The position numbers and the translations under genes were made by a program. Positions 37,569-46,298 of a DNA stretch of 64,000 bases are shown one piece after another (within the stretch, counting starts at the first letter, position 1; the number at the start of each line of letters is the position of its first letter). Source of the stretch: Thauera sp. UBA6194 (GTDB taxonomy: Bacteria > Pseudomonadota > Gammaproteobacteria > Burkholderiales > Rhodocyclaceae); the NCBI GenBank assembly GCA_002422685.1, contig DITC01000056.1, forward strand, positions 87,011 through 151,010, written 5' to 3'. The notes under the pieces are model-generated. The model was not told the DNA's origin and did not search any database. It was given only the letters and a program-made list of their open reading frames with translations.

Positions 37569-38558
37569 ATGCCGCTTCATCCCGCCCAGGTCCTGTTCGC
37601 CGGCGAAAAGCCCTTCCCCGCCCTGCCCGCCGTGGACCACTACGCCGGCGCCGAGAAGCTGATGCTCAAGGCGCTCAAGCTGCAGCAGGAGTTGGGCCCG
37701 GTGTTCGACATCACCTGCGACTGCGAGGATGGTGCCCAGGCGGGCGCCGAGGCCGAGCACGCGCGCATGGTGGTCGAGCTGGTCAATGGGGCCGAAAATC
37801 ACTTCGGCCGCGTCGGCGCCCGCATCCACGACATCACCCATGCGCACTGGCAGCGCGACCTCGAAATCCTCGTCGGCGGCGCCGGCCGCCGGCTGGCTTT
37901 CGTGACCATCCCGAAGGTGCGCTCGGCAGCCGATGCGGCGACGCAGATCGCAGAGTTGCGCCGCGTCGAAGCCGCCTGCAATCTCGATCGCGCCCTGCCG
38001 GTGCATGTGCTGATCGAGACCCACGGCGCGCTGCGCGAGGCCTGGGAGATCGCCGCGCTCGACGGCGTCGAGTCGCTCGATTTCGGCCTCATGGACTTCG
38101 TCTCCGGCCACCACGGCGCCATCCCGGGCAGCGCGATGAAGAGCCCCGGCCAGTTCGAACACCCGCTCATCGTGCGCGCCAAGGCCGACATCGCCGCCGC
38201 CGCGCTGGCCAACGGCGTCGTGCCCGCGCACAACGTCACCACCGAACTTCAGGACGTGGCGGTGATCAGACACGACGCCGAACGCGCCCGCCGCGAGTTC
38301 GGCTACCTGCGCATGTGGAGCATCCATCCCAACCAGATCCTGCCCATCATCGCCGCGATGCAACCCGACTTCAGCGAAGTGAGCGAAGCTGCCGCGATCC
38401 TCGTCGCGGCGCAGGACAGGGACTGGGGCCCGATCCGCCACGACGGCCGCCTGCACGACCGCGCCTCGTATCGCTACTACTGGGAGCTGCTGCAGCGCGC
38501 CCGGCACACCGGCATGGAGATCCCGGACGACGCGCGCGCGCGCTTCTTTCCCCACTGA
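37569..38558 (+). CDS. HpcH/HpaI aldolase / CoA-ester lyase family protein
   Basis: A 329-residue member of the citrate lyase beta-subunit / malyl-CoA lyase superfamily, metal-dependent enzymes that cleave or form 3-hydroxyacyl-CoA esters. Family features are D-C-E-D-G-A near residue 57, V-H-V-L-I-E-T-H-G-A-L with the metal-binding Glu, LDFGLMDFVSGHHGAIP, and WSIHPNQI near the C-terminus. Location after mdh suggests a role near malate or malyl-CoA, but the substrate cannot be read from sequence. The ATG at 37569 is eight bases after GAGGAG. Alternatives include citramalyl-CoA or (S)-malyl-CoA lyase. Confidence 0.85.
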   Translation: MPLHPAQVLFAGEKPFPALPAVDHYAGAEKLMLKALKLQQELGPVFDITCDCEDGAQAGAEAEHARMVVELVNGAENHFGRVGARIHDITHAHWQRDLEILVGGAGRRLAFVTIPKVRSAADAATQIAELRRVEAACNLDRALPVHVLIETHGALREAWEIAALDGVESLDFGLMDFVSGHHGAIPGSAMKSPGQFEHPLIVRAKADIAAAALANGVVPAHNVTTELQDVAVIRHDAERARREFGYLRMWSIHPNQILPIIAAMQPDFSEVSEAAAILVAAQDRDWGPIRHDGRLHDRASYRYYWELLQRARHTGMEIPDDARARFFPH

Positions 38559-38621
38559 CGCCGACGACCACTGCAAGCGCCACCGCGCTTTCGCACAACC
38601 CGCCACCCGAGTCCTCCTGCC

Positions 38622-39824
38622 ATGATCGGCCCGCAGCACCTCCCCCTGTTCCTGCTCTATGGTCTGATGCTGCCGGTCACCGGGATGGTGCCGGTGCTGC
38701 CCGACTTCACCGCCCAGCGCTTTCCGGGGCTGGGGCAGTTCGCCAGCCACCTGTTCATGTCGATCAACATGATCGGCGCCCTGGTCGGTGCACCGATCGC
38801 CGGACTCGTCTCCGACCGCCTCGGCCGGCGCAAGGCGCTCGCCGTCGGTGCGCTGGCGCTCAACGGGCTCACCCTGCTCGGCATCGCCTGGGGCTATGCC
38901 AACGCCACGCAATATGGGCTGCTGCTCGCATTGCGCCTGCTCGAAGGCTTTGCCCACATGTCGGCGCTGTCGCTGCTGATGGCGCTCGGCGCGGACCACG
39001 CCGGCAAGGGCGGACTGGGTGCGCGCATGGGCGCGGTGGGCGCCTCGATCAGCCTCGGCGTGGCCACCGGCGCCCCGCTGGGCGGATTCGTCGGTGGCAT
39101 CGATCCGCTCTGGGTACCGCTGGGCGGCGGCGTGCTCTCGCTCGCACTGGCGGTGACGGGCTTCATCGGCCTCGCTGACAGCACGCAGACGCGGCCGCGC
39201 ATGGACGCCGGCGCGATCGTCGCCACCCTGCGCCGCCGCCGCCAGCTGCTGATCCCGCTCGCCTTCTCCTTCGCCGACCGGCTCACGGTCGGCTTCATCG
39301 TATCGACGCTGTCGCTCTATCTCGGCCTCGTGATCGGCTTCGATGCGCAGAAGATCGGACTGGCGATGGCCGCCTTCCTCGTCCCCTTCTCGGTGCTCAC
39401 CTACCCCGCCGGACATCTGTCGCGGCACTTGGACCCGCTCGTCATGATGGTGGCGGGCAGCGTGCTGTACGGGGTCTTCCTCGGCGTGCTGGGCTTTCTG
39501 CCCGGCGAATGGATCGTCGCCGCGATGGCCGGCGGCGGCGTCATCGCGGCGCTGATGTACGCGCCCTCGCTGGTGCTCGCAGCCCAATACGGCGGCGAGG
39601 ACTGCCGCGCGAGCGCGCTGGCCGCCTTCAACATGGCCGGCTCGCTCGGCTTCGCGGCCGGCCCGCTGCTCAGCAGCACCCTGCTGGCGCTGTTCGGGCT
39701 CTTCATGGCGCGCGCCTACACGCCGGTGTTCATCGTCATTGGCGCGATCGAGATCGTGCTCGCGCTCGCCGTGCTGGCGCTGGTGCGCAGCGGGCGTCTC
39801 GGCGAACAGCCCGCCGCCTCCTGA
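38622..39824 (+). CDS. MFS transporter
   Basis: A 400-residue major facilitator superfamily transporter with about 12 predicted membrane helices. The loop 2-3 signature is DRLGRRKA (in GLVSDRLGRRKALAVG), typical of drug/proton antiporter families. Substrate unknown. The C-terminal half starts after a basic loop near residues 200-210 (TLRRRRQLL). It lies 63 bases after the CoA-ester lyase on the same strand and converges on the YHS lipoprotein gene. Nothing in the neighbours points to a particular substrate. Confidence 0.88.
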   Translation: MIGPQHLPLFLLYGLMLPVTGMVPVLPDFTAQRFPGLGQFASHLFMSINMIGALVGAPIAGLVSDRLGRRKALAVGALALNGLTLLGIAWGYANATQYGLLLALRLLEGFAHMSALSLLMALGADHAGKGGLGARMGAVGASISLGVATGAPLGGFVGGIDPLWVPLGGGVLSLALAVTGFIGLADSTQTRPRMDAGAIVATLRRRRQLLIPLAFSFADRLTVGFIVSTLSLYLGLVIGFDAQKIGLAMAAFLVPFSVLTYPAGHLSRHLDPLVMMVAGSVLYGVFLGVLGFLPGEWIVAAMAGGGVIAALMYAPSLVLAAQYGGEDCRASALAAFNMAGSLGFAAGPLLSSTLLALFGLFMARAYTPVFIVIGAIEIVLALAVLALVRSGRLGEQPAAS

Positions 39825-39902
39825 ACGCCCCGCCGCCCCGACCGTGCCGCGGTGACCGGGCGCGGCCCTGCCGCGGCCGCGTCACATGCGGCACCGCCGC
39901 AT

Positions 39903-40493
39903 TCAGCGCGCAGCCTTGCTCGCCTGCACCGCCTGCTCGAGCGCCTCGGTGGATTTGTAGTGCGGCACGCGGAACACCATGCGCTTCGCACGCTGCAGGT
40001 GGCTGTTGCCGCCGGCGATCTCCTCGTCCCAGAGCTGGTGCGCGCGCTGCAGGTTGGCCTCGCGCTCGAGCTCGAAGGCCTCGATCGAGAAGGCGCTGCC
40101 GAAGATGTAGAGCCGCCCGTCGTAGATGCGCCAGTGCTCAGGGTCACCGCCCCAGGGAATGCCGTACGCGACACCATTGGCGCAGTAGCCGCCGAACTGC
40201 GGCAGGTAGCGCTGCGGATCCTGGTCGAACAGGGCCTTGTGCTCCGGACTGGCAAAGCGCAGATCAACGCCCTCGTACTGGCTGGCGATGTCGGGCTTGC
40301 CCGGCTGCGCGCGGTTCTCGGCGAAGTAGGACACCACATCGTAGCCTTTGAGCAGCAGGCGCTTGCTCTCGCCCTCGCTGACCGCATTGACCGGCGAATA
40401 CGCGCCCCCCGGGTTCTGCGTGAACATCGCACAACCGCTGAGCCCGCTGGCCAGCACGGTCGCGGCGAGCAGCAGCTTGATCGGATTCTTCAT
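39903..40493 (-). CDS. YHS-domain lipoprotein
   Basis: A 196-residue lipoprotein: signal peptide with lipobox L-S-G-C (Cys21) followed by a YHS-like domain, seen in LKGYDVVSYFAEN, DLRFASPEHKALFDQDPQRYLPQFGGYCANG. YHS domains occur with metal-transport and hydroxylase proteins and may bind metal. Similar stand-alone YHS lipoproteins are common in proteobacteria but uncharacterised. Its start overlaps the stop of the upstream ATP-grasp gene (ATGA), so they are translationally coupled and probably function together. Confidence 0.85.
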   Translation of the reverse strand: MKNPIKLLLAATVLASGLSGCAMFTQNPGGAYSPVNAVSEGESKRLLLKGYDVVSYFAENRAQPGKPDIASQYEGVDLRFASPEHKALFDQDPQRYLPQFGGYCANGVAYGIPWGGDPEHWRIYDGRLYIFGSAFSIEAFELEREANLQRAHQLWDEEIAGGNSHLQRAKRMVFRVPHYKSTEALEQAVQASKAAR

Positions 40494-41842
40494 GGTCGGA
40501 CTCCTTGCGGGGAAGCCTGGCCGAGCGGCCAGGCGGCGCTGTCCACATGCTCCCCCACCGCGTCGGCGTAGGGCATGGGCCAGCCCAGGATGGCGCAAGC
40601 CTCGCGGCAACGCGCCTTCAGGTCGGCACGGTCGGCGCCGCCCAGGTGCATGACACCGTAGCGGTGGCTGCCGAGCCATTTATAGTCGCGCGCGAGCGAC
40701 TTGCCCGACTTGGCGAAATCGAGCAGGAAACCATCGGCAAAGGCCTCGGCGAAGCGCGCGCGTTGCGTGGCCGAAGGCGCAGTCACCCGATCCGCGACGT
40801 CGAAGCTGCGGAACACGAAGCTCGAAGCCGCCCCGGCCGTGGGCGCCAGCCTTGGCAGCGCGGCCGGATCCCGCCCGTGCGCGAGCGCGATCGCCATCGC
40901 GTACGGATCGACGCCATCCACCCTCAGGTACAGGTCGGCCAGCTGCGAGGCCAGGCGCGGGTTGAACTCGATCACCGTCAGCCGCTCGCTCGCCGCGTCG
41001 TAGAAGAACTCCATGTTGAAGAGCCCATGCTCGAAGCCCGCCGCGGCGAGGAAGCGCCCCGCCACGTCCAGCGCCCGCGCCTGCACCGCCGGCGGCAGCC
41101 GGCTCGGGTAGTCGAAGCGCATGAAGGCCTGCGTGCCCGGGTACATGATCGAATCGACCACGCCGATGGCCTGCGCACGCCCCTGCCACACGAACCCATC
41201 GAGATTGAACTGCGCGGCCACGGCAGGCCGTTCCCACATCAGCCGGTGCGCCGTGCCGGCCTCGGGCAAGCACCGGCGCGCGACGCGGTCGAAGGGTTCG
41301 ACCAGATGCTCGATCACCCAGCGCTCGCCCGCGCCGAAGCGCGTGTGCGCGTGGAGCTCGGCGCGGCTCGCGACCTGGCGCGCGAGCACCGAAAAGGCGG
41401 CCTTGACCGGCTTGACGAACACCGGATACGGCAACCCCTCGGGCACCGGACCGCCGTAACGGGCATCGATGAGGCCGAAGGGCACGTTGGCCTCGGGGCA
41501 CACCGCCTGCAGCACCCGGCGTGCATGCAGCTTGTGCTGGCAGGCGACGACCGCGGCGGGCGCGGTCCCGGGCCAACCCATGCGTTCGGCCAGCAGCGCG
41601 GCGCACAGGGCGCCGAACTGCTCATGGTTGGACACTACCGCCCGCCAGCCGGCGGTCTCGGCGCGGCGCGCCAGGCCGGCGACGAAGCGCTCCATGTCGA
41701 AGAAGGCCAGGCGCGCGTTGCTCGGGAAGCTGAAGAGATCGAAGCCCGCCTCGTCGAACGCGGCGCCATCGGCCTGACGCGCGAAGCCCGCACGGTCCCA
41801 GTCGTAGTTGAACAGCAGCAGGGTGTCGTGGGACGAAGACAT
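40490..41842 (-). CDS. ATP-grasp domain protein
   Basis: A 450-residue cytoplasmic protein with an ATP-grasp fold, the enzyme class that forms carboxylate-amine or carboxylate-thiol bonds via acyl phosphates. Visible elements are YPVFVKPVKAAFSVLARQV (nucleotide-binding Lys and loop), WVIEHLVEP, FNMEFFYDAASERLTVIEFNPRLASQLADLYLRVDGVDP with the metal-binding E-x-N-P-R. The N-terminal 100 residues resemble the preATP-grasp domain. The substrate is unknown; similarity to carbamoyl-phosphate-synthase-like ligases is only fold-level. Start ATG 41842 (MSSSHDTLLLFNYDWD) is favoured. It is translationally coupled to the YHS lipoprotein. Confidence 0.8.
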   Translation of the reverse strand: MSSSHDTLLLFNYDWDRAGFARQADGAAFDEAGFDLFSFPSNARLAFFDMERFVAGLARRAETAGWRAVVSNHEQFGALCAALLAERMGWPGTAPAAVVACQHKLHARRVLQAVCPEANVPFGLIDARYGGPVPEGLPYPVFVKPVKAAFSVLARQVASRAELHAHTRFGAGERWVIEHLVEPFDRVARRCLPEAGTAHRLMWERPAVAAQFNLDGFVWQGRAQAIGVVDSIMYPGTQAFMRFDYPSRLPPAVQARALDVAGRFLAAAGFEHGLFNMEFFYDAASERLTVIEFNPRLASQLADLYLRVDGVDPYAMAIALAHGRDPAALPRLAPTAGAASSFVFRSFDVADRVTAPSATQRARFAEAFADGFLLDFAKSGKSLARDYKWLGSHRYGVMHLGGADRADLKARCREACAILGWPMPYADAVGEHVDSAAWPLGQASPQGVRP

Positions 41843-41937
41843 GGACGCTCGGACGATCAAATGCGGGCTGCACGCGAACCGCACAGCGCCAAAGCCCGCC
41901 TCGCCCGGGCTCGAGCGAGGGGGAATGTTTGCATCTG

Positions 41938-41943
41938 ATTATA
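41938..41943 (-). promoter_or_regulatory. Candidate -10 element for ATP-grasp/YHS pair
   Basis: A perfect TATAAT (in GGAATATAATCAG) on the minus strand, 96 bases upstream of the ATP-grasp start and just past the nnrS stop. It would make the ATP-grasp/YHS pair a separate transcription unit. The -35 hexamer is weak. Confidence 0.45.
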
Positions 41944-41959
41944 TTCCGATCGCTCGCAC

Positions 41960-43333
41960 TCAGGCCCCTGCACGCTGGGTGCCGGATGCGGGCGCCTCGT
42001 ACTCCGCGCAGCCGCCACGCCCATCCACGCGCGGCCGCAGGAACAGCGCCCCCAGCCGCCCGGCCGCGAGCGCAAACGCCGCCACCCAGCCCAGCCCGGC
42101 GATCAACTGCAGCGCGCCGACAGGCATGTCCGGCAGACCGGACGCCGCGCGCAGCAGCGCCGACAGCGCCACCAGCACGGCTGCGGCACCCACCCACGGC
42201 CGCTCGTCGAGCGCGTAGCCCGCGTGCGTGCGCCCCGCGATGCACAGCACTGCGAGGATCGACAGGCCCATCGCGCCGATGGCGAGCAGATGCACCCCCG
42301 CGCCGGGCGCCACCGGCGCGCCGAGCTGCGCCAGCCCCATCAGCAGGTAACCGAGCGCGAGCAACCAGTACACGGCATACAGCATGAAGGCCCAGCGCGT
42401 CAGCAGCGCCCTGCCCACGTGCCAGTCGTTGAGCAGGTTGAACACCGCCGCGGCCGCGCCCAGACCCAGCCAGCCGGTGATGGCCGACTGCGGCATGAGG
42501 AATTCGGACGCGGTGTACAGGGCGATCGCCGAGATCGCGAGATTGCGCCGCGGCGGGCGGGCACGGTAGGAGGGCAGCTCGAGCTCGGCCTCCTCGGCGT
42601 GGCGCAGCACCCGTGCCGGCAGGCGGCGCGCGCGCTCGGCGTCGAGCGCATCGTTCATGATCCGCATCGAGATGCGGCTCAGCGCGACCACGATCAGGCT
42701 CATCATCACCCCGAGCCCGACCCGCACCCAGCGCATCGGATATTCGCCGCGCAGCACGTCGACATGAAAGCCGCCCACCGCCACCGCCATGGCCAGCAGC
42801 CCCCACAGGAAGCCCAGGTGGCGGCGGTCCGGGTCACGCCACAGGCGCGGCGCCACCGCCGCGAAGATGGCAAACGCGAACCCCGCGTTGAACACCGCCG
42901 CGGGCAGATGGCCCAGCCACGCCGCCCCGCCCCCCGCCGCGGCCGGCAGCAGCGCCGCCAGCGCGCCCGAGCCCCAGAACGCCAGCCTCGCCGCCAGCCA
43001 CAACAGCACGAAGCGCAGCACCAGCCGCGGTGCGAACGCCGGCGTGGCGGTGAACTCGGGCACTGCCGTGAGCACGAAGCCCGCCACCGCGGCCAGGCCG
43101 AAGCCGAACATCAGCTCGTGCGCATGCCACACGAAAGGCCCGCCTGCGACTGGAGGCAGCGGCAGCCCCACGCTCAGGAAACCGGTCCACGCCAGCACCA
43201 CCAGCGCGCCATACACCGCCGTGGCAAGGAAGAAGGGGCGAAACCCGCACATGAAGACCGGCCGCCCGGCCAGCCTCGCCAGCCAGCCGTCGCCGGCACA
43301 TCCCGTCTGTCGCTGCATCGTCGCATCACTCAT
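41960..43333 (-). CDS. nnrS: NnrS family membrane protein
   Basis: NnrS is a heme- and copper-containing membrane protein of denitrifiers, linked to relief from nitric oxide and nitrosative stress. The 457-residue product has about 12 membrane helices with FMCGFRPFFLATAVYGALVVLAW near the start, the His-rich FVWHAHELMFGFGLAAVAGFVLTAVP, and MGLSILAVLCIAGRTHAG, all typical of NnrS. Family homology starts at about residue 20, and ATG 43333 (MSDATMQ) is the first ATG upstream. It is the last gene of the TonB receptor / ABC transporter operon, two bases after the ATPase stop. This context is unusual, since nnrS is normally NnrR/Dnr-linked. Confidence 0.9.
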   Translation of the reverse strand: MSDATMQRQTGCAGDGWLARLAGRPVFMCGFRPFFLATAVYGALVVLAWTGFLSVGLPLPPVAGGPFVWHAHELMFGFGLAAVAGFVLTAVPEFTATPAFAPRLVLRFVLLWLAARLAFWGSGALAALLPAAAGGGAAWLGHLPAAVFNAGFAFAIFAAVAPRLWRDPDRRHLGFLWGLLAMAVAVGGFHVDVLRGEYPMRWVRVGLGVMMSLIVVALSRISMRIMNDALDAERARRLPARVLRHAEEAELELPSYRARPPRRNLAISAIALYTASEFLMPQSAITGWLGLGAAAAVFNLLNDWHVGRALLTRWAFMLYAVYWLLALGYLLMGLAQLGAPVAPGAGVHLLAIGAMGLSILAVLCIAGRTHAGYALDERPWVGAAAVLVALSALLRAASGLPDMPVGALQLIAGLGWVAAFALAAGRLGALFLRPRVDGRGGCAEYEAPASGTQRAGA

Positions 43334-43335
43334 GC

Positions 43336-44334
43336 TCAGGCCCCGCAACGCTTGCCACCCGGCACGGCGACCCGCGGTGCCGACGTGACCAGGCGCAGCC
43401 CGGACACGCCCCGCCCCGCGGCGGGAAACGGCTCCGCGAACGCGGCGCCCGCCACCGCAGGCGGCAGGCCGAAGCTCTCGCGCACCGCAGGTGTCTGCAG
43501 CAACTCGGCCGTGTGGTGGTACACCCAGGCATCGTCGCGCTGGCCGGCCGGGCGGTCGAGCTCGAAGCGGCACACGATGCGGCCCGGCTCTGGCGCCATC
43601 ACCAGGATCGCGTCCGACAGTCGCACTGCTTCCATCAGGTCATGGGTGATCATCAGCACGCCCATGCCGCGCTCGGCCTGGTGAGCGAGCAGCAGGCGGT
43701 AGAGCTCTTCGCGGAGGCCGACGTCGAGCGCCGAGAACGGTTCGTCGAGCAGCAGCAGCTCGGGGGCGAGCACCAGCGCACGCGCCAGCGCCACCCGGCT
43801 CTGCATGCCACCCGAGAGCTGATGCGGAAACTTCTCCAGGTCGCGGTAGGCGAGCCCCAGACGCAGCGCCAGCTCGCGCGCGCGAAAGTCGCGTTCGGCA
43901 CGCGCCACCCCGGCCGCCTTGAGACCGAGCGCGATGTTGTCGAGCGCCGTCTTCCACGGCAGCAGGCGCGGCTGCTGGAACATGAAGGCAGTGGAGGCGA
44001 AGCCGTTGTCCACCTGCCCTTCCTGCACCGTCAGCAGGCCGGCGGCCAGGTGCAGCAGCGTGGTCTTGCCGCAGCCCGAGGGGCCGACCAGGGCCACGAC
44101 CTCGCCCGCGCGCACGCGAAAGTGGATGCCCGAGAGCACCTCGTCGCGCGCGAAGGCGTGCGCGAGCCCGTGCACGCGCAACTCGGCGCGCAACTCGGCG
44201 CGCGGAGCCGGCGCAGACCTAAGCGCTGCCGCACCGGGCGCGCGTGCGGCGGCACCCCCACCCTCCTCCCCGCTCCCGCCCGCAGCGAGCGTGGCCGTGG
44301 GCTGCGCCGCGAAAAGCCTCGTCAATGTCTTCAT
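43336..44334 (-). CDS. ABC transporter ATP-binding protein, NitT/TauT type
   Basis: A 332-residue ATPase of the nitrate/taurine/sulfonate ABC family. Walker A GPSGCGKTTLL, Q-loop F-M-F-Q-Q-P-R-L-L-P-W, signature LSGGMQSRVALARAL and Walker B LLLLDEPFSALD are all intact; the F-Q-x-x-x-L-L-P-W form of the Q-loop is typical of the SsuB/TauB/NrtD group. The first 50 residues are an Ala/Gly-rich, probably disordered extension, so a downstream start is possible. The C-terminus beyond the ATPase domain has about 70 extra residues. The start overlaps the permease stop by four bases. Substrate undefined. Confidence 0.88.
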   Translation of the reverse strand: MKTLTRLFAAQPTATLAAGGSGEEGGGAAARAPGAAALRSAPAPRAELRAELRVHGLAHAFARDEVLSGIHFRVRAGEVVALVGPSGCGKTTLLHLAAGLLTVQEGQVDNGFASTAFMFQQPRLLPWKTALDNIALGLKAAGVARAERDFRARELALRLGLAYRDLEKFPHQLSGGMQSRVALARALVLAPELLLLDEPFSALDVGLREELYRLLLAHQAERGMGVLMITHDLMEAVRLSDAILVMAPEPGRIVCRFELDRPAGQRDDAWVYHHTAELLQTPAVRESFGLPPAVAGAAFAEPFPAAGRGVSGLRLVTSAPRVAVPGGKRCGA

Positions 44335-45122
44335 GCGCCCTGCCCCCTCCAACGTTCGACCTCGCGCTTGATCGGCTCCAGCACCAGGTACTCCACCGCC
44401 AGCAGCAGGCACACCACCGCGGCGATCCAGGCCATGGTGGCGGCCGTGTCCAGATGCGAGCGCGACACCGCGAGCGCCGCGCCCACGCCGTCCTGGGTGG
44501 CGAGCAGCTCGGCCATCACCACCACCTTCCACGCCGTGCCGAGCGCGGCGATCCAGGCCGGGAAGAGGTAGGACACGACGTGCGGCAGATAGACATCGGT
44601 GAGCATCATGCGCCGCGGCAGGCGAAAGGCCTCGGCCATGCCGTGGAGCTGGTTGTCGAGCGTGCGCGTGCCCTGCAGCGCACCGATGAAGATCACCGGG
44701 AAGGCGGCGACGAACACCGTGAACACCGGCGTGCCGTCGCTCGCGCCGAACCACAGCATCGCCAGCACCAGCCAGGCGATCGGCGGCGTGCCCATGAGCA
44801 CGGTGACGAGCGGGCGCGCCATCATCGAGGCGGTCATCGACAGCCCGGCGATGAGGCCGAGCATGCTGCCGGCGAGCACCGACAGCGCATAGCCGGTGAG
44901 CGCGCGGCGGGCGGTGGCGGCGAGCTCCGGCCAGGCCGCGCCGCTGTCGATCAGGCCCCACAGCGTGGCGAAGGCCGCACGCGGGTCGGGCATGACCAGC
45001 GGGCCGTAGGCGAGACTCACCGCCTCCCAGACGGCGAGCAGCAGACAGAGGCTGGCGATCGCGCCCCAGCCGCTCCACAGGTAGGCCGGCAGCCCGGCCA
45101 GCCAGGCGCGCAGCAGGGTCAT
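44331..45122 (-). CDS. ABC transporter permease, NitT/TauT type
   Basis: A 263-residue permease with about six membrane helices, BPD_transp_1 superfamily. The EAA loop is recognisable as MAEAFRLPRRMMLTDVYLPHVVSYLF, and ATARRALTGYALSVLAGSMLGLIAG is the usual first-half motif of SsuC/TauC-type permeases. The start (ATG 45122) overlaps the stop of the substrate-binding protein by four bases. The set ATPase-permease-binding protein is complete here, with one permease gene, consistent with a homodimeric channel. Confidence 0.9.
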   Translation of the reverse strand: MTLLRAWLAGLPAYLWSGWGAIASLCLLLAVWEAVSLAYGPLVMPDPRAAFATLWGLIDSGAAWPELAATARRALTGYALSVLAGSMLGLIAGLSMTASMMARPLVTVLMGTPPIAWLVLAMLWFGASDGTPVFTVFVAAFPVIFIGALQGTRTLDNQLHGMAEAFRLPRRMMLTDVYLPHVVSYLFPAWIAALGTAWKVVVMAELLATQDGVGAALAVSRSHLDTAATMAWIAAVVCLLLAVEYLVLEPIKREVERWRGQGA

Positions 45123-46297
45123 CGCTTCATCGCTCCGGCGTAGAAGCCCTCGTCCGGCAACTTGCCGCCGACCAGTGCCGGATTCTTCGCCACCAGCTGG
45201 CCGAACATGAACTCGAGCTCGGCGCGCGCATCCACGATGGACACCGCTTCCAGCTGACTCACCGCGATCGAGTCCGCGACCGCCTCGGGGCTCAGCAGGT
45301 CGATGCGCGCCGCCACTGCCTTGCCGCAGGTCTCGGCCTTGGCCTTGCACCACGCGAGCGAGCGCGCGTACTCGGCCTCGATGCGCGCCACCAGCTCGGG
45401 GCGCTCGCGCAGCCCCCCCATGACCGCGATGCCGGCCTGCGGGATGCGTGCTGCGCGCGCGAACACCCGGCCCCACTCCTGCTGCAGGTCCACGCTGCGA
45501 TGCAGCTCGGGCGCGATCACGCTGAGCGGAAACGACCCGGTCTTGCGCAGCGCCATCGACGCCGCCGGCTCGGCGAGCAGCGCGTGGTCCACGCGGCGCA
45601 TCACCAGCAGTTGCATCGCATCGATCGGACTGGCGACGTAGCGCAGCTTCAGGTCGCGCCGCACATCCATGCCCTGCTGCCCGGCGAGCAGCTGCAGCAC
45701 GATGTCGGGCATGTCGCCGCGAAACGGCATCGCCAGCTCCTTGCCGCGCAGATCCGCGATCGACCTGAGCGCCGGGTCGCGCGACACCAGCCACAGCACG
45801 CCCCAGGTCGACACGTTGATCAGTTGCAGCTTCGCGCCGCGGTTGTAGAGGTTGGCGGCGACGTTGGTCGGCATCGCCAACACGTCGGCGCGGCCGTCGA
45901 GCGCCATCACGCGCAGCTGGTCGGGGTCACGCCAGGGCACGAACTCGACCTGCTCGGCGATGTCGTCGAGCGCACCCGAGTCGACCATGTGGATGAGCGC
46001 GTTCGACACCGCCGCCGGGGGCCCGGCGAGGGTCAGCTTGGCCAACCTGGGCGCCTGCGCATGGACGATGCCGGTCACGAGCAGGAAGGCACACAGCACG
46101 CAGACGTGCAGCGCCGCGCGCGTCCACGCCGGCAGCGTGAAACTGCGCTGCAGCCGGGCAGATGCCGCCGCCCGCGCATCGAACCGCGCTGCGTGCGCGG
46201 TGCCGGAAGCGGTGGCGGAACAATCGACAACGAGGCGCTCGCGACGCGGCGTCGCTCGATGGCCTTCGAGGCGACTGCGGGGACGGCGACGGTCCAT
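45119..46297 (-). CDS. ABC transporter substrate-binding protein, NitT/TauT type
   Basis: A 392-residue periplasmic binding protein of the NMT1/SsuA-like family. The mature part starts after a hydrophobic segment (TRAALHVCVLCAFLLVTGIVHAQA) near residue 81 and has KLTLAGPPAAVSNALIHMVDSG, a canonical SsuA-type start, and LRGKELAMPFRGDMPDIVLQLLAG. The ATG at 46297 is one base after the TonB-receptor stop, which supports it, but then about 59 basic residues precede the hydrophobic core, longer than a normal signal peptide; an internal start is possible. Neighbouring TonB receptor suggests a ligand too large for porins, such as a metal chelate. Confidence 0.82.
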   Translation of the reverse strand: MDRRRPRSRLEGHRATPRRERLVVDCSATASGTAHAARFDARAAASARLQRSFTLPAWTRAALHVCVLCAFLLVTGIVHAQAPRLAKLTLAGPPAAVSNALIHMVDSGALDDIAEQVEFVPWRDPDQLRVMALDGRADVLAMPTNVAANLYNRGAKLQLINVSTWGVLWLVSRDPALRSIADLRGKELAMPFRGDMPDIVLQLLAGQQGMDVRRDLKLRYVASPIDAMQLLVMRRVDHALLAEPAASMALRKTGSFPLSVIAPELHRSVDLQQEWGRVFARAARIPQAGIAVMGGLRERPELVARIEAEYARSLAWCKAKAETCGKAVAARIDLLSPEAVADSIAVSQLEAVSIVDARAELEFMFGQLVAKNPALVGGKLPDEGFYAGAMKR

Positions 46298-46298
46298 G

